A stretch of DNA of 64,000 nucleotides from Chthoniobacter flavus (GCA_945861435.1 CAMAUX010000002.1:1-64000); one strand, 5' to 3'. Positions 9,577-18,350 are shown, counted from the first letter of the stretch. The notes: generated from the letters alone by a model not told the origin. Made by a program: numbers and translations.

Positions 9577-10056
9577 CTAATCCCCATGACGGCGCCCGTG
9601 TTCCGCAGGATCTGGGATGTGGAATGCGTTGGTGAGGATGGTGATGGCTGGCGTGGCGCGGGCGAGGATGACTTCGACGATATCGAAGCGGAAGGGGGGT
9701 TCCGGATCGCCGAGGAGGTGCAGCCACGCGAGTGCGCCGCGCGCGATGAGGCGCTGCTTACGGCGGTGGACGGCGGCGGAGGGACGGCCGAAGCGGGAGG
9801 AGGAGCGGGTCTTCACTTCGACGAAGACGAGGGTGTCGCCGTGGCGGCAGACGAGATCGACCTCTCCCCCGTGTTTTGCGCGGAAGTTGCGGTAGAGGAC
9901 CTTGTACCCGTGCTTGCGGAGATGTTTGGCGGCGAGGTCTTCGCCATGGCGGCCGAGGTCGCGCGGGCTGGTGCTATGCGGAGGGCTGCTCGGCGAACGA
10001 GAAAAAGCTCTGGCGTACCGGGAGAAAAGTGCGGCGATGGATTGGGCAGGGTCCAT
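9577..10056 (-). CDS. yraN: YraN/UPF0102 nuclease-like protein
   Basis: A 159-aa protein of the YraN family, predicted endonuclease-like and related to archaeal Holliday-junction resolvases. The family core is clear: GRHGEDLAAKHL, GYKVLYRNFR, GGEVDLVC and FVEVKTR, giving the E...D...ExK metal-site pattern. If ATG 10056 is right, the gene overlaps the end of rnhB by 83 bases in another frame, and the first ~30 residues are extra. The pairing of yraN with rnhB is widespread. No function is firmly established for the family. Confidence 0.85.
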   Translation of the reverse strand: MDPAQSIAALFSRYARAFSRSPSSPPHSTSPRDLGRHGEDLAAKHLRKHGYKVLYRNFRAKHGGEVDLVCRHGDTLVFVEVKTRSSSRFGRPSAAVHRRKQRLIARGALAWLHLLGDPEPPFRFDIVEVILARATPAITILTNAFHIPDPAEHGRRHGD

Positions 10057-10609
10057 GCAACTCCAATCGTTGGAGGTGGAGGGCGGTGCCGTAGCCTTTG
10101 TGGCGTGCGAATTCGTAGCCGGGGTGGAGGCGGTCCATTTCGACCATGATGCGGTCGCGGGTGACCTTGGCGAGGATGCTTGCGGCGGCGATGCTGTAGC
10201 TGGATTGGTCGCCGCGGACGACGGCGGTGTGGGGGAGGGGGAAGTGGGGGACGGGGAGTCCGTCGATGAGGACGTGGTCTGGGGGCTGAGGGAGGGAGGT
10301 GGCCGCAAGGCGCATGGCCTGGTGGGTGGCGCGAAGGATGTTGATGCGGTCGATTTCCTCAGGGCTGACAGTCTGGACGTTCCAGAGGATATCGGCGCGT
10401 GCGGTGAGTTCAGAGTGGAGGGATTCGCGTTGTTTTTCGGAGAGCTGCTTGGAGTCGCGAAGGATGGGGTGGCGGAAGCGGGGGGGAAGGATGACTGCGG
10501 CGGCGACGACGGGGCCGGCGAGGGGCCCGCGGCCTGCCTCGTCGATGCCTGCGATGAGGCAGTGGCCGATGGCGCGGAGTTTATTTTCGAGTTTGAGGCT
10601 GCACCTCAT
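9974..10609 (-). CDS. rnhB: Ribonuclease HII
   Basis: RNase HII removes ribonucleotides misincorporated in DNA and RNA of RNA-DNA hybrids. The 211-aa product opens with the diagnostic GIDEAGRGPLAGPVVAAAV (Asp23 and Glu24 metal ligands). It continues with DSKQLS, VLIDGL (third acidic ligand), and the SIAAASILAKVTRD helix followed by HPGYEFARHKGYGT. ATG 10609 gives a short normal N-terminus. It lies downstream of rplS but is separated from it by a strong terminator, so it probably has its own promoter. Confidence 0.95.
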   Translation of the reverse strand: MRCSLKLENKLRAIGHCLIAGIDEAGRGPLAGPVVAAAVILPPRFRHPILRDSKQLSEKQRESLHSELTARADILWNVQTVSPEEIDRINILRATHQAMRLAATSLPQPPDHVLIDGLPVPHFPLPHTAVVRGDQSSYSIAAASILAKVTRDRIMVEMDRLHPGYEFARHKGYGTALHLQRLELHGPCPIHRRTFLPVRQSFFSFAEQPSA

Positions 10610-10649
10610 GGGAGGGGCGCGTGGGGGAGCAAGCGGGTGGATGGGTAGG

Positions 10650-10694
10650 AAAAAGAAAGCGCCTGCTCCCCGGGTGAGACCGGAGGGCAGGCGC
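10650..10694 (-). terminator. Intrinsic terminator downstream of rplS
   Basis: On the minus strand the arm GCGCCTGCCCTCCGG (10694-10680) pairs with CCGGGGAGCAGGCGC (10673-10659) around a 6-nt loop. This gives a 15-bp stem with one mismatch and one G-U pair. It is followed at once by TTTCTTTTT (10658-10650). This is a textbook Rho-independent terminator, 34 bases after the rplS stop. Confidence 0.88.
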
Positions 10695-10727
10695 CGGAAG
10701 GCATGAGATTGGGCGGCGGTAGCCGGA

Positions 10728-11084
10728 TCAGGATTTGCGAGCCTTTTCGCGGACGGCCATGGCTTGCTTGCCCTTGCGGTCGCGGAGGTAGTTGAGCTTG
10801 GCGCGGCGGACGCTGCCTGCGGTCTCGACCTCGATCTTGGCGACGCGAGGGGAGTGAACGGGAAATACGCGTTCGACGCCTTCACCGTAGGAGATACGGC
10901 GGACGGTGAACATGTCGTTGAGATGGGTGCCCTTGCGGCCGATGACGATGCCAGAGAAGATCTGGACGCGTTCTTTGTCCCCTTCCTTGACGATGGTGTG
11001 CACCTTGACGGAGTCGCCGATGTGGAAGGAGGTGACTTCCTTCTTCATCTGTTCCTGTTGAATCTTCTGAATGAGTTGGTTCAT
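10728..11084 (-). CDS. rplS: 50S ribosomal protein L19
   Basis: A 118-aa protein starting MNQLIQKIQQEQ, with the L19 core HIGDSVKVHTIVKEGDKER, FSGIVIGRKG, FTVRRISYGEGVERVFPVHS and RRAKLNYLRDRKGK. L19 sits at the 30S-50S interface. Length and start are as expected. The usual trmD/rimM neighbours are not adjacent; instead it is divergent from tadA and ends at a strong terminator, so it appears monocistronic. Confidence 0.97.
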   Translation of the reverse strand: MNQLIQKIQQEQMKKEVTSFHIGDSVKVHTIVKEGDKERVQIFSGIVIGRKGTHLNDMFTVRRISYGEGVERVFPVHSPRVAKIEVETAGSVRRAKLNYLRDRKGKQAMAVREKARKS

Positions 11085-11175
11085 AACGCAATACCTCTCG
11101 ACGTCTGGAGAAAGGGTGGAGAGAAGTATCGGAATTTCCGCCTTACGCAACTGCAAAATATCCCTTAGAGCGGCC

Positions 11176-11679
11176 ATGGACGAAATCATAGACCTGCACA
11201 GCGATCATTATTTCATGGGGGAGGCCTTGAGGCAGGCCCGGAAGGCGTGGGGGCAGGAGGAGGTGCCCGTGGGGGCGGTGGTGGTTTTTCAAGGGCAGGT
11301 GATTGCGAGGGCGTGCAATCAAGTGGAGGGGCTTAAGGATGCGACGGCGCATGCGGAGATGCTGGCGATCACCCAGGCTGAGGCTGCGGTGGGGGACTGG
11401 CGGTTGAATGAGTGCGATCTGTATGTGACGAAGGAGCCCTGTCCGATGTGCGCCGGGGCGATGGTCCATGTGCGTCTGCGGAGGGTGGTGTTCGGATGTC
11501 CGTCCACCAAGGATGGGGCGGGTGGGAGTTTGATGAATCTGCTGCAGCATCCGCAGTTGAACCATCGGTGCGAGGTGACGTCGGGCGTGCGTCACGACGA
11601 GTGCGTGCAGATGTTGCAGGCGTTTTTCCGGGAGCGCCGATCGGAGGCCCGCGGTGGTGGCGGCGGCGGAGGAGGGTAG
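11176..11679 (+). CDS. tadA: tRNA-specific adenosine deaminase (A34 to inosine)
   Basis: TadA deaminates the wobble adenosine of tRNA-Arg(ACG). The 167-aa product has the zinc-dependent deaminase motif with His59-Ala-Glu61 and PCPMC (Cys89, Cys92), plus MGEALRQARKAW near the start and a C-terminal LQAFFRERR helix. The last eight residues are all glycine, an unusual low-complexity end that is probably harmless. ATG 11176 is the first start giving the family N-terminus. The gene is divergent from rplS and convergent with queA. Confidence 0.93.
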   Translation: MDEIIDLHSDHYFMGEALRQARKAWGQEEVPVGAVVVFQGQVIARACNQVEGLKDATAHAEMLAITQAEAAVGDWRLNECDLYVTKEPCPMCAGAMVHVRLRRVVFGCPSTKDGAGGSLMNLLQHPQLNHRCEVTSGVRHDECVQMLQAFFRERRSEARGGGGGGGG

Positions 11680-11687
11680 GGCGGCGA

Positions 11688-12659
11688 TTAGAGGATGAGC
11701 ATGCAGTCGCCGTAGCTGTAGAAGCGGTACTGGGATGCGATGGCCTCGGTGTATGCGCGAAGGATGAATTCGCGTCCCGCAAAGGCGCTCACGAGCATGA
11801 GCAGGGTGGACTTGGGAAGATGGAAGTTGGTGAGCAGGAGGTCGACGGACCTGAACTGGTAGGGGGGGTGGAGAAAGATGTCGGTGGAGCCGCTGCGGGC
11901 TTGCAGAGGGCGGCCGCAGCTCTCGAGCACACGGGCGCTGGTGGTGCCGATGGCGAGGATGCGCTGGGCGGCGTTGACGGCCGCCGCGGTTTCTTCGGGG
12001 ACCACGAAGCGTTCGGCGTGCATCGTATGCTGGCTGAGGCTTTCGGCCTGAACGGGGCGGAAGGTGCCGGCACCCACATGGAGGGTGAGGAAGGCGTGCG
12101 GGATGCGCGCGAGGATATCCGGTGTGAAGTGGAGGCCTGCGGTTGGCGCGGCGACTGCGCCGGGGTGTTGCGCGTAGACGGTTTGGTAGCGTTCTTCGTC
12201 CGCCTTTTCGACTGCGCGCCCGAAGTAGGGGGGGAGGGGAAGTTGGCCGATGGATTGGAGGTCGACGGGGCGGTCGAAGCTGATGATGCGTTCGCCCTCC
12301 GGGCAGAGTTCGCGCACGGTGCCGGTGGTGCCCTGAAGGTGGACCTGGTGTCCGGGGCGCATGCGGCGTCCGGGTTTGACCATGCATTTCCAAGTGTTTT
12401 CGGCGACGGCCTCGAGGAAGAGGAGTTCGATGCGCTGGTCGTCGGAGAAGGCGCGAGCAGGGATGACGCGGGTGTTGTTGAGGACGGCGAGGTCCCCGGG
12501 GGAGAGGAGCGAGGGGAGGTCGGAGAAGTGGCGGTGCTCGAGGGTTTGCGAGGCACGGTGGAGCACCAGCATGCGGGACTGGTCGCGGTGGGGTGCGGGA
12601 TGGCGTGCGATGAGCGCGTCGGGCAGGGGATAGTCGTAGTCGCTGGTGAGCAGGCTCAT
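11688..12659 (-). CDS. queA: S-adenosylmethionine:tRNA ribosyltransferase-isomerase QueA
   Basis: QueA adds the cyclopentene ring precursor in queuosine synthesis at tRNA position 34. The 323-aa product has the family hallmarks: DYDYPLPDALIARHP, the DLAVLNNTRVIPAR segment, GAVAAPTAGLHFT, TLHVGAGTFRPV, IAIGTTSARVLES and LLTNFHLPKSTLLMLVSAFAG. It is slightly short for the family (about 340-350) without loss of a visible motif. ATG 12659 is the natural start. It ends 9 bases from the tadA stop on the other strand. Confidence 0.95.
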   Translation of the reverse strand: MSLLTSDYDYPLPDALIARHPAPHRDQSRMLVLHRASQTLEHRHFSDLPSLLSPGDLAVLNNTRVIPARAFSDDQRIELLFLEAVAENTWKCMVKPGRRMRPGHQVHLQGTTGTVRELCPEGERIISFDRPVDLQSIGQLPLPPYFGRAVEKADEERYQTVYAQHPGAVAAPTAGLHFTPDILARIPHAFLTLHVGAGTFRPVQAESLSQHTMHAERFVVPEETAAAVNAAQRILAIGTTSARVLESCGRPLQARSGSTDIFLHPPYQFRSVDLLLTNFHLPKSTLLMLVSAFAGREFILRAYTEAIASQYRFYSYGDCMLIL

Positions 12660-12754
12660 GGCACGTGGGTGCGGGAGGGGCAGGGGGGGGGCGTGGAGCG
12701 CCGGAGTGTGGTGGCGGTTGTGCGGCGGGCGGTGCAACCCGAATTCAGTCGCGA

Positions 12755-15343
12755 TTAGGTGGCGGCCTTGGGGCGGCTGCGTTCGCCTGAGACGCGCTGG
12801 AGTTGGCAGCGGTTGGCGGCGGCGGTGACGAGGTCGGCGACGCGGCGCTTGAGCCGTCGGGCGCGCAGGTAGAGCACGAAGACAAAGAATAAGTAAGCAG
12901 CCCACCAAGCATAGTTCTGGTGGCGGGTGAAGGCCTCGCGGTAGAGGAGTGCGGAGAGGATGATGAAGTTGGAGAGGAAGGTGGTGACGACCATCTTGTA
13001 TCCAAGGTGAACGCGGGTGAGGCACTTGGGGCCGCCGTGGTATTCGGTGACGGTGGCGAGTTTGATGATCCACCAGAAATTGCCGTAGATCTGGACGTCC
13101 CAGCGCTTCCAGCCGGTGTCGGCGGAGTAGCGCCAGCCTTCGGTTTCGAGTAGGGCGAAGATTTCGGTGAGCAGTTGTTCGCGGCCCTGTCCGGTTTCGT
13201 TCCAGAAATCGAGGCGCGCGATGCCGCCACCGCGGGTGACGCCTTGTTCTGGGGCAGCGATGACGGCGGATGGGGTGCGCTTGTATTTGAGCCAAGTGAA
13301 GTAGCGCGCCCAGCCTCGGCCTAAGGGTTGCATGAGGGCGAGGAAGCCGACGAGGAGGCGGGCGCCAATGGTGTCGAACTTGGGCTCGATGCGGGCGCCG
13401 ACCATGTGGCTGATGGCGACGAGGAACGTGCCACCGAACATGAGCAGCGGAACGATACGGAGGTTTGGGAAGGCGACTGTGACGACGAAGATGAAGGCGG
13501 TGAGGGCCACCCATTCGATGCTGCCGAGGTATGCGGCGATGGCGCTCTGTGGCACTGGGTAGATGGACTGGAAGAGGCCTTGGCCGAAGACGCCGTGGTA
13601 GATGATGGGCTCGTTGAAAAGCCAGCGGAAGCGGGGCCCTCCGTAGATCTGGCCCTTCCACTTGGCCTGACCGGTGGGGCCGAAGAAGATGAGGTGCTTG
13701 AAGCGGAGCATGGCCTCAGCTTCGCCGTAGCCTTCCTGCTGCTTGCGGAAGGCGTCGAGGGTGAAGCGGCGGTAGTGCCAGACGATGGCGCTTGGGCTGA
13801 AGGCGATGACGCCGCCCTGCGTCTGGAGGCGCCAGCAGAAGTCCACGTCGTCGCCGGCTTTGCGGTATTCGACATCGAAGCCGATGACGCTTTCGAATGC
13901 CCAGCGGTGGAAGGCCATGTTGCAGCCGGGGATGTGTTCGGCGACGACATCGGTGAGGAGTACGTGGCTGGGGCCGCCCGGTGCTGCGGAGACGGCGGCT
14001 TGGATCCAGTTGACTGCGGGGGGTGAGATGTTCGGGCCGCCGACGCCGGCGAAGTCGCCGCTCAGGAGGGTGCCGACAAGGTAGTAGAGCCAGTCCGGAT
14101 CCGGCATGCAGTCGGAGTCGGTGTAGGCGAAGATGTCGCCCTTGGCGGCCTTGGCGCCTGCGTTGCGGGCGTCGCTGAGGCCCATGTTGGGCTGGATGAT
14201 GTTTTGGAAGCTGGGGAGGTTGGCGCGGCCGGTTTGTGAGCGGCGCTGCAACCAGTCCGAGACGATTTGCTGGCTGTGATCCTTGGAGCCGTCGTCGACG
14301 AGGACGATTTCGAAGTCTGGGTAGGTGACTTTGTCGAGTGCGATGAGGCAGTCGCCGAGTGTCTTGCCGCCATTGTAGCTGCAGACGATGACGGAGACCT
14401 TCGGGTAGGAGCGGAGTTGGATTCGCTCGGTGATGGAGGCTGTTCCGGAGAGCTTTTCGCGGAGTCGGTGGAAGGCGAGCTTCGGCTTGCGGTCGCGGGT
14501 GACGAGGCCGAATTCCCAGTCGGTGATTTCGTGGCCACCGGTGAACCATTCATCGGTCCAAGAGAAGAAGATGGTGCCCGCGGCGCCGCCCTTGACGACG
14601 GTGTCGAGGTGCCAGTCGAGGACATCGGCCTGCATCTGTTCGCCCTTGCGGAGCGTGTCGAGGCCGAATTCGCCAAGGATGAGGGGTTTGTCCTCTGCGA
14701 GGTTTTGAAGACGTGCGATGTAGCGTTCGAAATCCGGCTGGCGCTCGAGGTAGACGTTGAAGGAGTAGAAGTCGACGTTGTGCGGCAGGAGGTATTCGGT
14801 GGGCGGATAACTGGCGTAGCTGTAGAGGGGGCGGGGATCAGTTTCGCGGGCGACGCTGATGAGTTTCTCTAGGAACTCGACGACGCGTGTGGCGCCGAGC
14901 CAGCGGACCATGGTCGTGGGGACTTCGTTGCCGACGAGGTAGGCGAAGATGGCTGGGTGGCCCTTGTGCCGTGCGACGGCATCGCGGACGGTCTGGATGA
15001 TCTGGCGGCGCAGCTTGCGGCTGTTGAGGAATTCGACGTGCTGGGTCCAGGGGATGGAGATGAGGACGCGGATGGCGAACTCGGCGGCCATGTCGAGCAG
15101 CCATGCGGGCGGGACGTGGTAGACGCGGATGAGATTTACCCCGAGCTCCTGCATGAGAGCGAAGTCGATGCGCGCCTGCTCCGGGGTGGCGGTGAGATCG
15201 CCGTCCGCATTGGGTTTGAAGGGGCCGTAGGTGACGCCCTTGAGAAACCACTTGCGGTCACCTTCAAAGAAGAACTTCGCCTGAATCTGGATGGGTTCCA
15301 GGGCTGTGGCGCTCGGGGCGCTTGGCAAAGGGGTGGCTGACAT
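12755..15343 (-). CDS. Fusion: glycoside hydrolase-like TIM barrel + GT2 glycosyltransferase + membrane domain
   Basis: An 862-aa protein with three parts. Residues 20-295 resemble clan-A glycoside hydrolases (GH2/GH5-like), with both expected glutamates: Glu140 in LVGNEVP (acid/base) and Glu225 in ILGEFGLD (nucleophile). Residues 313-570 are a GT2 domain (VSVIVCSYNGG, LVDDGS with Asp350-351, YTDSDC with Asp409-Asp411, GCNMAFHR, AGDDVDFCWRL). Residues 640-845 hold several membrane helices. GT2 proteins of this build make or export polysaccharide at the inner membrane; the barrel could edit or release the polymer. The substrate cannot be told. No partner polysaccharide operon surrounds it. Confidence 0.85.
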   Translation of the reverse strand: MSATPLPSAPSATALEPIQIQAKFFFEGDRKWFLKGVTYGPFKPNADGDLTATPEQARIDFALMQELGVNLIRVYHVPPAWLLDMAAEFAIRVLISIPWTQHVEFLNSRKLRRQIIQTVRDAVARHKGHPAIFAYLVGNEVPTTMVRWLGATRVVEFLEKLISVARETDPRPLYSYASYPPTEYLLPHNVDFYSFNVYLERQPDFERYIARLQNLAEDKPLILGEFGLDTLRKGEQMQADVLDWHLDTVVKGGAAGTIFFSWTDEWFTGGHEITDWEFGLVTRDRKPKLAFHRLREKLSGTASITERIQLRSYPKVSVIVCSYNGGKTLGDCLIALDKVTYPDFEIVLVDDGSKDHSQQIVSDWLQRRSQTGRANLPSFQNIIQPNMGLSDARNAGAKAAKGDIFAYTDSDCMPDPDWLYYLVGTLLSGDFAGVGGPNISPPAVNWIQAAVSAAPGGPSHVLLTDVVAEHIPGCNMAFHRWAFESVIGFDVEYRKAGDDVDFCWRLQTQGGVIAFSPSAIVWHYRRFTLDAFRKQQEGYGEAEAMLRFKHLIFFGPTGQAKWKGQIYGGPRFRWLFNEPIIYHGVFGQGLFQSIYPVPQSAIAAYLGSIEWVALTAFIFVVTVAFPNLRIVPLLMFGGTFLVAISHMVGARIEPKFDTIGARLLVGFLALMQPLGRGWARYFTWLKYKRTPSAVIAAPEQGVTRGGGIARLDFWNETGQGREQLLTEIFALLETEGWRYSADTGWKRWDVQIYGNFWWIIKLATVTEYHGGPKCLTRVHLGYKMVVTTFLSNFIILSALLYREAFTRHQNYAWWAAYLFFVFVLYLRARRLKRRVADLVTAAANRCQLQRVSGERSRPKAAT

Positions 15344-15400
15344 GGAGAGCGATCTCTTTAGGGGGTGCGATGGCGGATCGCAATCCTTTGGCGGGGGTGC

Positions 15401-16681
15401 TCAGGAGAGGAGCGCTTTGGTCGCGACTTCCGCCGTGCGTGCGAAGTCTGCTTCGGTATGGGCAAGGCACAGGAATCCGGCCTCAAATTGCGAGGGGGCG
15501 AAGTAGACGCCGTTTTCTCTGCAGACGTGGAAAAATCGGGCGAAGGCGGCCTTGTCGCTGCGCTGCGCGTCGGCGAGGTTCCAGACGGGCTGGTTGGTGA
15601 AGTAGAGGCAGAACATGGAGCCGATGCGCTGGAAGGTGTAATCGCGGCCGCTGCGGCGGAGTGCGTAGCGGACGCCTTCCTCGAATTCGGCGCCGAGTTG
15701 TTCGAGCTTGTTCCAGCCGTCGAGTCGCTGGAGTTCGCGCAACTGTGCGAGGCCCGCGCTGAGGGCGAGAGGGTTTCCGGAAAGCGTGCCGGCTTGATAA
15801 ACGGGGCCTTCCGGCGAGAGCAGGTCCATGATTTCAGCGCGGCCGCCAAACGCTCCGACTGGAAGCCCACCGCCGATGACCTTGCCGAGTGCGGTGAGGT
15901 CCGGGGTGATTCCGCAGAGTTGCTGGTAGCCGCCCCGGGCGAGGCGGAAGCCGGTCATCACCTCGTCGAAGATGAGCAGCGCACCGTTCTCGATGCAGAG
16001 TTTTTGGAGGAGTTCAAGGAAGCCGGGTCTGGGAAGGTAGAGGCCGGCGTTGGCCGGGACGGGTTCGAGGATGACGGCGGCAATCTCGCGTCCGTGCTGT
16101 GAGAAGGTGGCTTGGAGTGCCTTGGGATCGTTGAAGGGAAGGGTGAGGGTGAGGGCCGCGAGTGCGGCGGGGACGCCGGCGCTGTCGGGTTGGCCATTGG
16201 TGAGGGCGCCGCTGCCGGCCTTGACGAGGAGGGAGTCGACGTGCCCGTGGTAGCAGCCCTCGAATTTGACGAGTTTCTCGCGCTGGGTGAAGCCGCGGGC
16301 GAGACGGATGCAGGACATGGTGGCCTCGGTGCCGCTGTTCACCATGCGGACCTTTTGGACGGAGGGGACCCACTCGACGATGGTTTTGGCCATCTCCACC
16401 TCGAGGCTGTGTGGCGTGCCGAAGCTGACCCCGCGGGTGGCGGCGGATGCGATGGCTTGGGTGACTGCCTCCGGGGCGTGGCCAAGGATGGCGGGGCCCC
16501 AGGTTCCGACGTAGTCGATGTATTCGCGGTCGTCTGCGTCCCAGAGCCGCGCACCCTTTGCGCGGGAAACGAAGAAGGGGTCGCCGCCGACGCCGCGGAA
16601 TGCGCGTACCGGTGAGTTGACGCCTCCCGGGATGTAGAGGCGTGCTTGAGCGAGGAGTGCTTCGGAGGCTGGCTGCGTCAT
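15401..16681 (-). CDS. hemL: Glutamate-1-semialdehyde 2,1-aminomutase
   Basis: HemL makes 5-aminolevulinate from glutamate-1-semialdehyde in the C5 tetrapyrrole route. The 426-aa product has GGVNSPVRAF (19-28), MVNSGTEATMSCIRLAR, the PLP aspartate in LLIFDEVMTGFR and the Schiff-base Lys267 in TALGKVIGGGLPVG. ATG 16681 fits the family N-terminus; an open extension upstream would run into the tRNA gene and is rejected. Heme from this route would supply the many cytochromes encoded at 36-55 kb. Confidence 0.95.
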   Translation of the reverse strand: MTQPASEALLAQARLYIPGGVNSPVRAFRGVGGDPFFVSRAKGARLWDADDREYIDYVGTWGPAILGHAPEAVTQAIASAATRGVSFGTPHSLEVEMAKTIVEWVPSVQKVRMVNSGTEATMSCIRLARGFTQREKLVKFEGCYHGHVDSLLVKAGSGALTNGQPDSAGVPAALAALTLTLPFNDPKALQATFSQHGREIAAVILEPVPANAGLYLPRPGFLELLQKLCIENGALLIFDEVMTGFRLARGGYQQLCGITPDLTALGKVIGGGLPVGAFGGRAEIMDLLSPEGPVYQAGTLSGNPLALSAGLAQLRELQRLDGWNKLEQLGAEFEEGVRYALRRSGRDYTFQRIGSMFCLYFTNQPVWNLADAQRSDKAAFARFFHVCRENGVYFAPSQFEAGFLCLAHTEADFARTAEVATKALLS

Positions 16682-16818
16682 AGGAAGGAGACCTTCTGTA
16701 TGGCAGCGTGTGAGACGGCCCTCAACCTGTATGTGGAGATCGATTCGCTGGGAAAGCGCCGGGAGGGGCTTAGTCCATGGAGTGGGCGGGATCGGCCCGG
16801 GGCCAATGGACTGAGGAG

Positions 16819-16890
16819 AGGCGGGGGTGGGAATCGAACCCACGGATGCGGCTTTTGCAGAGCCGAGCCTTACCACTTGGCGACCCCGCC
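16819..16890 (-). tRNA. tRNA-Cys (GCA)
   Basis: The minus strand folds as a 72-nt cloverleaf. The acceptor stem pairs GGCGGGG (16890-16884) with CCCCGCC (16826-16820), with U as discriminator at 16819. The anticodon loop CTGCAAA carries GCA between CGGCT and AGCCG. The T arm is GTGGG-TTCGATT-CCCAC. CCA is not encoded. It lies just upstream of hemL on the same strand. Confidence 0.96.
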
Positions 16891-17014
16891 GGACGAAGGA
16901 CAGACGGAGCTATCCGAAGTTTGGTGCTGCGTCAACGCATGAACACGGGGTGGGGCTTTTTGCCTTCCCATCCCGAGTTCATGAGGTGAGTGCCGGTTCC
17001 CGGCCTGTCCGGGC

Positions 17015-17440
17015 TCAGGCGGCTAGTTTGAAGAGCGCCGGGCCGGCCTTCTGGACGTTGGGATTCTTTTTGCCCGTGGTCGCGAACCAGATGTAGATAT
17101 TGGCGTACTTGCGTCCGGTGCGTTCTGCGATTTGGGAGACGGAGATCCCCGACGGCCCAGCTGTTTTGAGTTCGTGGAGGATCTGTGCGGTGAGCGCGCC
17201 GCGGGCTCCGCGTTTGCGGGGCGAGGGCTGGAGGTTGCCGCGGTCCCGGTCCAAGGTCCATTCGCCATCTGTGACGAGGGTTGGCAGCGGGGCGGATCGC
17301 TCGGCGAGGAGGTGCTGCCGGAGTCGGTGGAGTTCCTCTCCCACCTTGCTCAGTTCGCTTTCCAATGTGGATCGTCGCTGCTCCAGATCCAGCATTTGGC
17401 GAAGGTGCAGGATGCGGGGATTGTGCGTTTTCATCAGCAT
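17015..17440 (-). CDS. Small coiled-coil protein with predicted winged-helix C-terminus
   Basis: A 141-aa product (ATG 17440; ATG 17434 is an alternative). Residues 10-55 are charged and heptad-like (LDLEQRRSTLESELSKVGEE), suggesting a coiled coil. Residues 75-138 look like a helix-turn-helix of the 'L...IL..L...G..G.SV..IA...G' type (LTAQILHELK, then SVSQIAERTGRKYANIYIWF), followed by a basic GKKNPNVQK turn. That layout suggests a dimeric DNA-binding protein. No specific family is recognised. A longer overlapping frame in another phase lacks these features. Confidence 0.65.
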   Translation of the reverse strand: MLMKTHNPRILHLRQMLDLEQRRSTLESELSKVGEELHRLRQHLLAERSAPLPTLVTDGEWTLDRDRGNLQPSPRKRGARGALTAQILHELKTAGPSGISVSQIAERTGRKYANIYIWFATTGKKNPNVQKAGPALFKLAA

Positions 17441-17544
17441 CCGTTTTGAGGGGTTTGGAAGGCTGGGCAAGTGCAAACTGAGGAAGTGAATATGCTGGAA
17501 GGAGTTGTTTGCCTGTTGCGCGTAGGTAGCTAAGTTTGCCCCTG

Positions 17545-18324
17545 ATGCAACGGCCAGTGACACACGCGATCCTCTTTGCCATTGGTTGTGTGGCTGCACT
17601 TGGGGGCTGCGTGGCGATTGGGAGCGTTAAAAAATCTGTTCCGAACGCCCAAGGCTCTGGTGTTCAGGTAGCCGGGGCCGCTGCGCCCGCCCCTGAACGG
17701 CCGAACTTCTGGAGGGGGGACTCCGTGAGGGGGGGCGCACGCATTTTGGTGAGTCTGCAGGATCAGCGCGCGTACTTTTTCAAGGGGGCATCGCTGGTGG
17801 GCGAATCGAGGGTGTCCACCGGGCGCGCGGGATTCGAGACGCCGCCAGGCAGGTTCCGGATCATAGAAAAGGATGCAGCGCATGTGTCCAACCTTTACGG
17901 GAGCTTTGTGGGCGAGGATGGCAAGGTGTTGCGCGCGTCGGTCGATATCAGCAAAGACAAGCCGCCGGAGGGGGCGAGTTTTGTGGGGTCGCCGATGCCG
18001 TGGTTTCTACGGTTTAGCCAAGGGTTCGGTTTTCACGCGGGTCAGGTTCCCCGGCGGCCCGCATCGCATGGATGCGTGCGTCTGCCGGCACCGATGGCGC
18101 GTCACTTCTTTGACAGCAGCGATGTGGGAACGCCGGTGCTGGTGCAGGAAGAGCCTTTTGATCCAGATGCGAGGGTGAACGGGGGACGGTGGCCATCCAT
18201 GGAAGTGCCAAGGGTGAAGGGGGCCGCGAGGAAGTTCATGTCGCTGATTTCCTTTGATCACGGGGCGGGGGCACCCATCCGACGTGGGGAACCGCCCAAG
18301 GGACGCGCAGCGGCCCCGAGGTGA
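17545..18324 (+). CDS. L,D-transpeptidase (YkuD domain) lipoprotein
   Basis: A 259-aa predicted lipoprotein: hydrophobic residues 8-21 end in a lipobox LGGC with Cys22. The YkuD domain (about 65-207) ends with the catalytic motif SHGCVRLP, with Cys177 as nucleophile and His164 and His175 nearby. Such enzymes form 3-3 peptidoglycan cross-links or attach lipoproteins to the wall. The C-terminal 50 residues are basic and lack a known motif. ATG 17545 is preferred over TTG 17536. Confidence 0.88.
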   Translation: MQRPVTHAILFAIGCVAALGGCVAIGSVKKSVPNAQGSGVQVAGAAAPAPERPNFWRGDSVRGGARILVSLQDQRAYFFKGASLVGESRVSTGRAGFETPPGRFRIIEKDAAHVSNLYGSFVGEDGKVLRASVDISKDKPPEGASFVGSPMPWFLRFSQGFGFHAGQVPRRPASHGCVRLPAPMARHFFDSSDVGTPVLVQEEPFDPDARVNGGRWPSMEVPRVKGAARKFMSLISFDHGAGAPIRRGEPPKGRAAAPR

Positions 18325-18350
18325 CTTCCGAAGGGAGGGGTTGTGGCCGT

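Noticed and set aside
11412-12758. 448-codon plus-strand frame over queA
   Set aside because: QueA on the minus strand is unmistakable; the plus-strand frame is a low-complexity Gly/Val/Glu antisense product.
16932-17582. 216-codon minus-strand frame overlapping the winged-helix-like gene
   Set aside because: It is in another phase, Pro/Arg-rich and featureless, while the competing frame has coiled-coil and HTH features.
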